A stretch of DNA of 64,000 nt, from assembly GCA_914767715.1 (NCBI GenBank), contig OU612070.1, forward strand, positions 10,929,501-10,993,500, read 5' to 3'. Position numbers and translations under genes: made by a program. The stretch's first letter is position 1, and every line of letters starts with the position of its first letter. The stretch comes from Membranipora membranacea (lineage: Eukaryota > Bryozoa > Gymnolaemata > Cheilostomatida > Membraniporidae). Below are positions 22,501 to 31,355 of this stretch, in pieces. Under the pieces are notes generated by a model, which had not been told where the DNA came from, did no database searches, and worked only from the letters and a program-made list of their open reading frames with translations.

Positions 22501-23858
22501 TAGGAATAAGATAATTCAAAGTTGATAACTGGAACATCATTTCTTTTTCATCAATGCTGATCAGCCATATAAAAAGCCATAACAACAATATATTTCCTTG
22601 TACAATTTGGCCTGCAAAAACTTACATTCAAATTCACATACTGATAGCTCAACCATCAGTGTTGACAGTGCTATAAAGAAAATGAGCTGTGTCAATTGCT
22701 TCAAAGGTGGACAAATGCAATTACCTTATTGCCCTCAACTAGCCTAGTAGTGATATGTGATGACCAGAAAAAATCTCAGAGGCATATATTAAATATATGT
22801 GTACAAGTATACTTACATTCACAATTATTTGGTTATCCCTGATGGATAAAAGCCATAAGGTGCGTAGGAATAGCATGCAGAGAAGGAAGGTCATGTCAAA
22901 GACAGCCAAACAGCCAAGTAGTACCCTTGTAGCCTCACCTGTAATAGCAGAGTAAGACGTCCTTACAACAATTATTGACTTTGATGGGTAATTTAAAGAA
23001 CAGTTTCTTCTTGTTTACTTCATATATTTGTGATGTAATCACAAAATACTTCTAACTGAGACTGTCAGGGGATATAGGCCTGCCACAGTCTGACTAAAAA
23101 GCTTTGCTGGGTTGCGGTAATCCATTTGTAAAAACCAAGGAGAAACATCTTGGCAATAAGAGTCCCTTTATGCTTATGGTGGACCACATAATGGAGGTTT
23201 TGATACCCATCTGGACGTAGAGTAAACACTTATTGACAAAAGATTTCCCTCTTGTTTGGGAGGTAGTGAAATCTCTTCTAGAGAGCTCTAAAGCAAGAGT
23301 GGACAATGATTCCCTCTGCATCATAAGAATACCCTTGTATAGACCGTATATTGTTTTACTACACCTATTTACTCACATTTGTAGGCACCGTTGGCAGCCA
23401 AGAAAGAGATGGTCAGAGATATAAAATTCAAGCAGCTTAGGTGGTTTACTTAGCTTCTAATACTACTTTCGGGGGTCTTTCAATTATCATAAGCCAAAAT
23501 CGCAATATGATCGCTCGCTAGGCTCTCATTTTCAGATTGCTCAGTCACTTGATGCAAATATTATATACATTCTGAGTGAGCGATTTGGGAGCGATTTCGT
23601 CTAATTGAATGACCAAGTGAGTGATAATTTTGAGTGATGTGATAGTGATAACTTGCTTTAGTAAAGCATCGCTCTTTCTAATTCAAAGACCCGGCCCCTG
23701 CATCACTTACTTCCGACTTTGTGTTTGCTGAGCAGCACTAGAACTAGAGGGTTTGTGATACATCCAAGGATAATTATGCTGAATTTTACCCAGTCTCCAG
23801 CTTGTAAGAATACGTCCAGTTCCTCAAGAGATTGACTTCCTGCAGTGATGTTTGCCAT
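19599..23858 (-). CDS. Class A-like seven-transmembrane receptor (GPCR B)
   Basis: Five exons on the minus strand: 23858-23711, 22938-22817, 21078-20953, 20431-20058, 19869-19599, giving 346 aa. Exon 1: MANITAGSQSLEEL with an N-glycosylation site, then TM1 (WVKFSIIILGCITNPLVLVL). Exon 2: TM2 with D64 (LAVFDMTFLLC). Exon 3: TM3 with C98 and ERF at 122-124 (DRY position). Exon 4: TM4, a Cys in SHCRPD that can pair with C98, TM5 (SVICPVVILLLLN), then a Ser-rich loop ending HHHERRRKQGF. Exon 5: TM6 (VFTALMLPNAVSW), TM7 (SINLFVYILATKNFTICKSA) and a tail of about 10 residues. The layout is that of rhodopsin-family receptors; ligand unknown. It is a paralogue of GPCR A and the source-type copy of the pseudogene beside it. 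The exon 3 donor (AAG/gttaat) is weaker than its partner in GPCR A (GAG/gtgaat). Confidence 0.87.
20810..20906. repeat. Inverted repeat of about 95 bp
   Basis: 'catttttccccacattggaa' followed by 'ttgcccatcccccc' pairs with 'gggtgggggcaa' followed by 'ttccaatgcgggcaaaatg'. It lies in intron 3 of GPCR B and is a small MITE-like hairpin. Confidence 0.65.
21720..21900. repeat. Dispersed repeat shared with 28438-28625
   Basis: Shared ordered blocks: 'actaacttgagaacta(c/g)', 'tcaattgtag/tctaattgtag', 'ttccttgtt', 'cctcaattttt', 'acttctcatgattg', 'cactggt/cgttggtaccatg'. Same orientation in both places, one in intron 2 of GPCR B and one in intron 1 of the acidic repeat gene. Class unknown. Confidence 0.55.
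23471..23692. mobile_element. Palindromic MITE family gamma (copy in GPCR B intron 1)
   Basis: Ends GGGGGTCTTTCAATTA and TCTAATTCAAAGACCC are inverted repeats. The interior contains 'gagcgatttgggagcga' and 'gtgatgtgatagtgataac', found in the complete copy at 28002-28258. It lies 19 bp downstream of the exon 1 donor of GPCR B. Confidence 0.7.
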
Positions 23859-26371
23859 GGTTCCTGCCTAGCAGAGTGTTTATTCACTCACACGCTTCTA
23901 AATAATACTGCATCATTTGGTTGGTGTCCTGTGCTGGTCTTGCAATGTCTTGCCAATACAAATCTTTCTCTGATGAATCAATGATGGAGATTACCACAGC
24001 TATTCCTCAATGATGGCTAAGGGCGTAAATCCTATACCTGACTTTGTGATATAAATCTGGATGAGCCAAATCAATTATTATTGTCCAGCAGTCAATGTCA
24101 GGAAAAATAATAATAATTATTAATTACAATCAAAGTATGCAACTTCGATGATATGGCTATGACAATGCAATTGTTATGAGTGAGAGTGCATATTTACTAG
24201 AGCTCTTGACCAAAAATAGCTCATTCATTTGTTTGTTTAAAGAGGTTTTCTAGAAAGTTTACAGATAACAGATAACAGAGTAGTTAAAAAGTAGGGAATA
24301 GGGAATACAGTAGGGGTTAACCTAGGGTTAGCCCACAGATGAACCTGATGTAAGCATAAACATAGGTGCTTGTTTGCTCACCAGTTGTTACTGTATGCCA
24401 ATCACACTTGAGATAGAGTAGAGGGATAGTAATGACCTGACTGTATCGGTCAATGACATAGATCAGAAATTTGCTGTAGTAAAGAACATACTGAAACCTG
24501 AAATAAATTTATTGAAAAGTCTTCATAATTAAAATTATGTTCTTCCGAATGTGCCAAATGTTTGAATATGATTGAAAGATTGCAAAGAAAAGTATTTGAA
24601 GGGGGTTTCAGGGGATGCGTGTCTCTCATCGTAAAGCGATCTATAGGACATGAATGAAAACACGAATGCAACCTTGAGCCAACATGTTAAAGGTGTAGCT
24701 AGACAGGCCCACAAAATCGCATGGGGAGGCAATTCCACGCGTTGTTCATGCCAAACCACGCCGTTTGGCATGCTAACGATGCGTCTTTTCAAAGACCAGC
24801 ATGTTCATGTTGTTAACCACGTTGTGAACCTACGCTTCTGTCATTGGCCAGTTCGTACAATAGAGCGTATTTAATTGGTCATTACTCCTTACTCATTGGT
24901 CACTCACTTAGCAATGTTGTCACAAGGGGGTGTGTTTAGCCTATGAAGCCACGCCCACCACACGTGGGAAGACATTTCCACGCATTTCGTGGGCTCATGT
25001 AGCAAGGCCTTAAGTATCTTATAGCCACAAATGGCAGAGAAATATCTCGCATAGTTGTGGCAAGGGAAGAAGATTTGAGGATCTTGAAAGATCCTGAATA
25101 GATTTCAGATACCTGATTCTGTAGTAAAAGTAACGGATTTGTTATAAGAACAGGGGCTATGTTATGGAAAATATGAATACCATAGATTAGGTAACAGAAA
25201 ATTAAATGGTGACAAAAGGTTATCGCCGCTTTTCTTCCAATGCAAAATCTGCATGGCTGAACCATGGCAAGATTAGCTTTGAGCTGTTTCTAAATAAAGT
25301 CAACATGATCAGTCTATGAAAGTGTGTCACATATTACATGTCCAAGGAGTCAAGTTTTGGTTTCTCTCGAGTTCAGAACCTAAAATTGATGTGGAAAATT
25401 TGGTGTTTGGGGAGGCATAACAAGGAAGATGCTGTTGTTTTATGTATTAATAACCATTTTGTTTGACTTTGACCATTGGTTTATCTCACCGATCTCTGTT
25501 GTGGCTTTTGGCAAATAAAAGTAGTATCATCGGTGCAAGCATTGACACATTGACAGTAGAGAACAGTGGTAAGTTCAAAAGATCATTGAAGAATATAGAA
25601 AAAAATGTCGGGAAATGATTGAACCTTGAGGGACAACGTTACAAATTTTTAATTAATACTTTTTAATGAACCTGTCAATAAATACTATTATTTTTTGCTG
25701 AAATAAAAGTGCGCTTCAGTTTTTAAGAAAAATATTCAGAACGACAGACTTTGTACTGATTGGAAGACCAAACTGCTGTGCGTTTCAAAAGGGTGTCTGC
25801 GCAGTAATTGCAACAAAGCTTATTTGCATAATTTTCCAATTTTAATATTTTTTCTTTTTCTTCATCCAACTTGTCGCAAGAAGTGTGATAATTCATTTAT
25901 TAGACAGCTAAAAACACATTTGAGGAGGGATTTCATGAAGTTAAAATGAATGCCAATTTGATGATGATGCTGACATATAAATTTTCCTAAATTATGAGTT
26001 GACAATGGGATGACACACATCCGAAGCATACAGCTTAGAAAAGAAATTGATTGTTAACAAGGCAGCCTAGCTCAAAGGAAATTTCTTGAGCTAGTAAGGA
26101 AATCAAACTAGATAAGAAGAGGTGAGTTAGAATGCAAAACAATGGCTGAAAAACTTATAGGCTTGCTGTTGATAAGTTAGATGCTATTTTTATAAATATT
26201 ATTATTGATTAAGGTTAAACATGGAGGTTATGGAGACATATATGCAAATAACTAAATTATGGGCCAATTATTATCTATCACACATTATCATTGAGGATTT
26301 TCTTTTATGACAACAACTGCAGCTATCCACAATTTTTTGAATTTTAAACTAAAGTATGGATCTAGCCCAAG

Positions 26372-26573
26372 GTGTTGACTGTTGGCTCCGATTGGCTGGT
26401 TGGAGGGAGAGAGCCAATGCCAGGTTAGATAGAAGTTGCCTGAAAGTACACATTGATATGATTGTGAATGTGAAGTAATTCAATTTCACTTTCACTATGT
26501 CTCAATAGGTATTCTCAGCACAGTACATTGGCTCTCTTTCCAACTCAACAGCCAATCAGACCAGAGCCAACAC
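26372..26573. mobile_element. Palindromic MITE with GTGTTG.GTTGGCTC ends
   Basis: GTGTTGACTGTTGGCTCCGA followed by 'ttggctggttggagggagagagccaat' is mirrored by 'attggctctctttccaactcaacagccaa' followed by TCAGACCAGAGCCAACAC. A partial copy ('gtgttggctctgctcggat...gacagccaatgccaggt') lies at 31915-31965 in an XRCC3 intron. Confidence 0.75.
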
Positions 26574-27265
26574 ATTGGGAAGCATAGAACCAGAAGAAAG
26601 ATGTCAGTTTCATAATTTCTCGCATAACTCTTTTTGATTGAAACTTGTTTTATGATAAGGTTTCCCATGTTGAGTCTTCTTGAATGTCTTGAATATTTTT
26701 CAATTAATACAAAAAGAAAGTATGAAGTGTACTTGCCCAATTCTCAAATTATGAAGGGATGTAGAGTAGGTGGTATTATAGCAGAGAGAAACAGTTCACA
26801 TATTGTTGACTGTTGGCAATGCCTTGTTATAGATAATACAGTGATGACAATGTTTAATTTTACAAGGTTGTAGAATTATATTCAAGCAAGGATGGTACCG
26901 TTAAAATCTATAGCCTTGGTGCAAAATATGGGGCCATGCACGAAATTCCGCGCTGCCTGCACCCTTTCCAAAAACATTTTAATCATTTCAAATACTATCC
27001 AGTAATGTCCTACAAAATAAAACAGATAAAGAAAATAACAAATCAAATAAAACACGCACAGAAAGAACTTTGACAACATCAAATTAATAAATCAATAAAA
27101 TTAATAAATCAAATCAAATTAATAAAGTACCAAACTGAGAAATCTTGGGTACGGCCTCTTCATCAAATATGGACAGCGTATGTTTACTGATTTTTAGCTG
27201 ACATGTTCCTTTTGTAAAAATGATAATTTTGTGGTTGACAGTTTGTTGCATTATTCTGTACTGTC

Positions 27266-27352
27266 AGATATAATTTATATATTATTATATTATTATATAT
27301 TATTATATATTATTATATATTATTTTATATTATTATATATTATTATATTGGT
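27266..27352. repeat. (TATTATATAT)n microsatellite
   Basis: Repeated 'tattatatattat' units in the intergenic stretch about 400 bp upstream of the acidic repeat gene start. Confidence 0.85.
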
Positions 27353-27764
27353 CGATTGTGACTTTTAGAGGTTGCCTATAGCTACCCTTCTCAAGATTGA
27401 AAATGAACGTTGTAATAAAATCCAATAATCCCAAGTGTGATGAGCCAACATAACAATAGCTATTATATCATAGCTGCTATTCAACTTTATTTATGAGTGT
27501 CTGCGAATCACAATTTCTTATAAAACACACTTGACCACTCCACCTCTAATTCCATTGATCAGCCAATGGGTTTGCTTGTCAATAGCAAATACTAATTATG
27601 ATTAATCCCTGTGTCCCCCCTCTCTCTCTCATCCCACTTTAACCATATAATTCAGTTAATTTTCACCGTCATAATTATTCTCATCGAATGAGATGTACCA
27701 ATTTATTTCAAATATTATATAATATGATAATTTTTCCTCTTCTAGATATCCAGCCACCTCAGAA

Positions 27765-30271
27765 ATGGCACATCCAGCTGGATCTGGAATACGTGTGCTT
27801 GCTGTGGTGGCAGCACTTCTGGTTGTTGGTGGTATAGGATACGCAACATTCCCAATCCTGATTGCAAAGTGAGTGTTTAGGAAAGCAAAAAACAACCACT
27901 GTTCATATCAAAGCTTTGCCATTGTAATGAACAAAAAAGTAAATTTTTTCGCACAAGGAAATTATTGAATGATGTAACCTAATTTAAAATGCAAATATCC
28001 TGGGGGGTCTTTCAATTAGAAAGAGTGATCCTTTACTAAAGCAAGTTATCACTATCACATCACTATCACATCGCTCAAAATTATCACTCACTTGGTGTTT
28101 CAATTAGAGAAAATCGCTCCCAAATCACTCACTCAGAATGTATATAGTTCCATCAAGTGACTGAGCGATCTGAAAGCGAGACCCCTAGCAGGTATCGCTC
28201 ACTCAGTGAGTGAGCGATAATATTGTGATTTTGGCTGTTTCTAATTGAAAGACCCCCCAGGGTCCATAGCAATGGCAAAGCTTTGATATGAAAAGTGGTT
28301 GTTTTCTGCTTTCCTAGACACTTAAACAACCGCATCTTCTTTGGTTACAATATTTCCTTTGAGTCCATATTGCTGCACATTAATTTATACATGATTGAGT
28401 TAGGATCCCTCTAGAAATATCTTAGCAGGACAATAAATATTCGCCTTGGATACTAAGTTGAGAACTAGCGGTCCGATCAACTTGATAAGTCATTTCAATT
28501 GTAGTCTTTCCTTGTTAAGTGATTTCCAAACCCTCAATTTTTATTGATATAACTTCTCATGATTGATATCAAAGAATCAAAAAAAATAAACCACTGGTGC
28601 CATGCAAATGCCAGACACCTCACATCCATTTACTTGTATCAAAACAGTCCCTATGATATGGAATTATGATGATAGTAAAATTGAGGAGCGCTCAAACTCC
28701 TTTGAACAAATGCCATAGTATTTCAGCCATCATGCTTAAACCTCCAGAACTGAACCATAGCCCATTCGCAATAAAGCTTGAACCAATAAATCCTGCGACT
28801 ATCATGTGGTGCAAGACCGTTGTAAGTGATTAGCAAGCCGCTAACCCATTTCATCATCTCGTCATATTATCACCATCGCCGATGTATCAAATTAATTGAC
28901 TGAATAGGTTTTCTTCGGTAGATTCAGACCAGCAAAGAAAAGAGACAAAGAGGTTGGGGAGAGAGTACCTGGTGGGTGTCCCAAAATAAGCTTGTAGTAT
29001 TCGGTGGTTTTGTATTTGTACATGTATGTTGATGAGTTGATGGACACCTGATTAGGCAGGTGCACATCAATTGCTTATAACTGATTGATTAATGAATCCT
29101 TACAGCACACTAGCAGTTGATAGGAAAGACAAGAATTCAATATGAGGTTAAAGACATTGTCAAAGTCAATGTCAAAAATATTTCGTTTTTGACAGCTAAG
29201 AAGGTGGAAGATCCAAGCCCTCAAGAGAATCAGGAAGAGAGTGCATGGCCGGCAACAGATAAAGAAATCAGCAGCGATGAGCCCCCAGCAGCAGAAAAGA
29301 CAGAAAGCCCTGAGGAAACGTCTCCGGCTGCAGAAAAGGCAGTAAGCAATAAAGAATTGCCTCAAGAAGAAGCACCGGCTAAAGAAGCACCGGCTAAAGA
29401 AGTACCGACTAAAGAACAGCAACCTGATGTACCATTGGAAGAAAAAACACCACCTCAGGAAGAACCTGCTGAGGAAGCACCTGTAGAAGAAGCACCTGAA
29501 GAAGAAGCACCAGTTGAAGAAGCACCTGTAGAAGAACCACCCGTTGAGGAAGAGCAGGCTGAAGAAGAAGCACCAGTTGAAGAAGCACCTGTAGAAGAAG
29601 CTGTAGAAGAACCACCTGTTGAGGAAGAAGAAGAAGAAGCGCCTGTGGAAGAAGAAGCGCCTGTGGAAGAAGAAGCACCTGTTGAAGAAGAAGCACCTGT
29701 TGAAGAAGAACCACCTGTTGAAGAAGAAGCACCTGTTGAAGAAGAAGCACCTGTTGAAGAAGAAGCACCTGTTGAAGAAGCACCTGTAGAAGAACCACCT
29801 GTTGAGGAAGAGCAGGCTGAAGAAGAAGCACCAGTTGAAGAAGCACCTTTAGAAGAAGCTATAGAAGAACCACCTGTTGAGGAAGAACAGGCTGAAGAAG
29901 CGCCTGTGGAAGAAGAAGCACCTGTTGAAGAAGAAGCACTTGTTGAAGAAGAAGCACATGTTGAAGAAGAAGCACCTGTTGAAGAAGCACCTGTTGAAGA
30001 AGAAGCACCTGTTGAAGAAGAAGCACCTGTTGAAGAAGAAGCACCTGTTGAAGAACCACCTGTAGAAGAAGCTGTAGAAGAACCACCTGTAGAGGAAGAA
30101 CCCGCTGAGGAAGAAGCACCTGTTGAAAAAGCACCAGATGAGGAAGAACCGGCTGAGGAAGCACCTGTCGAAGGAGCACCTGTCGAGGAAGATCAGGCTG
30201 AGGAAGTACCAACTGAAGAAGCACCTGTTGAAGAGACACCTGCTGAAGATGTAGAGCCAACAGGCGAGTAG
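27765..30271 (+). CDS. Single-pass membrane protein with long acidic Glu/Pro/Val/Ala repeats
   Basis: Three exons: 27765-27868, 28922-28971, 29124-30271, giving 433 aa with matching phases (2, then 1). Exon 1: MAHPAGSGIR then a hydrophobic segment (about residues 10-33, VLAVVAALLVVGGIGYATFP). Exon 2: a basic stretch (KFRPAKKRDKE) that suggests a cytosolic juxtamembrane side. Exon 3: YEVKDIVKVNVKNISFLTAK, a Glu/Ser-rich spacer, then from about residue 147 to 427 nearly pure EEAPVEE-type repeats, ending EDVEPTGE. Strongly negative charge and no cysteines in the repeat suggest an extended, ion- or protein-binding rod. I do not recognise a family. Without the first splice the frame stops after ILIAK, so a 35-aa product is an alternative. 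Exon 2 is short and the least certain part. Confidence 0.65.
27872..28325. mobile_element. Foldback MITE family alpha (copy 2, complete)
   Basis: Left terminal AGTGTTTAGGAAAGC, 'aaaaaacaaccactgttcat', 'atcaaagctttgccatt' is mirrored at the right end by 'aatggcaaagctttgat', 'atgaaaagtggttgttttct', GCTTTCCTAGACACTT. It sits in intron 1 of the acidic repeat gene and starts inside the splice donor (GTGAGT at 27869-27874). A family gamma element is nested in it. Confidence 0.8.
28002..28258. mobile_element. Palindromic MITE family gamma nested in family alpha
   Basis: Terminal GGGGGGTCTTTCAATTAGAA is mirrored by TTCTAATTGAAAGACCCCCC. The interior is rich in 'gagcga/tcgctc' and 'cactcact' hairpin units. 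It interrupts the alpha element at 'atatcct/agggtcc', so it is the younger insertion. Confidence 0.85.
29410..30250 (+). repeat. Coding minisatellite (15-bp units, GAAGAAGCACCTGTT)
   Basis: In-frame repeats of 12-18 bp built on 'gaagaagcacctgtt' and 'gaagaaccacctgta' encode EEAPV/EEPPV. Larger blocks of about 250 bp recur: 'gttgaggaagagcaggctgaagaagaagcaccagtt' appears near 29550 and 29800, so higher-order duplication has occurred. Because every codon type is repeated, several other frames on both strands are open too; they are by-products. Confidence 0.9.
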
Positions 30272-30614
30272 GAGAAGATGAAGAAAGCTATGATTGTGCT
30301 GACTTGTTCGAGAACATACATCCATAGCTGGAACTGGGTATCTGTTCTCATATTGGTATAAAATCTGATTGTGTATATTATAGTCGAGCAAGAAGCCACA
30401 CAAAGAGATAGTTCAAGTTTGGAGAGAGGAAAAAGAAAAAGTACTGAATATTTAAAATTGTGCTGTGATGTATTGTATTGTGTTGAATATATCCTTATTG
30501 ATAATGATTGTCACAGTAACAGAATACAGAGTGGCCTTAAATAGCAACAAGTGTAAGAAGTGAAGATCAGAAAGTCTCTCGTAAACCACAGATTGGGATT
30601 TTGAGAAAAAAAAG

Positions 30615-30620
30615 AATAAA
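30615..30620 (+). terminator. Candidate polyadenylation signal AATAAA
   Basis: AATAAA about 345 bp after the stop codon of the acidic repeat gene, in non-coding sequence with no other gene nearby. Placement fits a 3' UTR end; no transcript evidence. Confidence 0.4.
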
Positions 30621-30768
30621 CTAAAGTGCGGGTAGTACGCTATAATATGTCCAAATGAGAGTTATGTTAGTTATGATAATACAGTAAAAGCACAGAAGGT
30701 TTAATGGTCAAATCCATCTCAATACTTTTGAATAAGGAATTTGAATATAATATTGGGAGTTTAAAGGC

Positions 30769-31083
30769 TACCCAAAGACTAATGCATGTTATAGTCTGGC
30801 AGTTACTTACGATAAAGATATGCCATATTATTTGCATGGTAAAGAAATTCAGTACTCTACTTGGTGTGAATTATTGATCGTGGAAAGAGTGCCTCCCATA
30901 AGAGAAAGTAACTCTCATTTTTTACATTATGATGTCATTATGAACAGGAAGTTATTGGAGGTACTCTTTACACGATCAATAATTCATGCCAAGTAGAGGA
31001 TTGGATATTTTTACCATGCAAATCTGACATAATTTTATTATGAGTAACTGCTTGACTAGAACATGGTGTTTGGGTAGTCTTTA
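30769..31083. mobile_element. Palindromic MITE family delta (copy 1)
   Basis: Left AGGCTACCCAAAGACTAATG, 'catgttatagtctggcagttactta' is mirrored by 'tgagtaactgcttgactagaacatg', then GTGTTTGGGTAGTCT. Inner arms 'ctacttggtgtgaattattgatcgtg' and 'cacgatcaataattcatgccaagtag' pair as well. A second copy lies at 47549-47763. Confidence 0.8.
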
Positions 31084-31355
31084 ATATGAATGCAAAAACA
31101 AAGAAACTCACAAACGTAAGGATCCAACAAATACTTCATTTGCAAATAAAAAAAGATAACAGCAGCAAAAATTTAGGTATTATCCCCAAAGGGGTCACTG
31201 TGAGCTTTCATCCATCATGGATGGCTATTAGCTACCTACTCAACAATGATTTTCAATGATAATGGAAATGAAAAGCCAAAAAGAATTATAGAATTGAAGG
31301 AGATATATATTAAAAACGTAATGTGAGCACTCACCAGTTGTGAGGGCCTGTGATT

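Larger units (their letters stand above)
24220..27764. other. Gene-free interval between GPCR B and the acidic repeat gene
   Basis: Contains the upstream half of the segmental duplication (to about 25930), a loose inverted repeat at about 24690-25012 ('caggcccacaaaatcgcatgg' with 'ccacgcatttcgtgggctcatg'), the MITE at 26372-26573 and an AT microsatellite at 27266-27352. I see no exon. The promoter of GPCR B should lie just above 23858, but no clear core motif is visible. Confidence 0.5.

Noticed and set aside
24690-25012. Loose inverted repeat with 'gcccac(a/g)aaat(c)gc' arms
   Set aside because: Arms match only partly and no target duplication is visible, so I mention it only within the intergenic entry.
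29409-30403. Long minus-strand and alternative-frame open frames rich in LLQQV or FFNRC over the acidic repeat exon
   Set aside because: They arise because the 15-bp coding minisatellite leaves other frames open; they are pure repeats with no domain and no own splice or start context.
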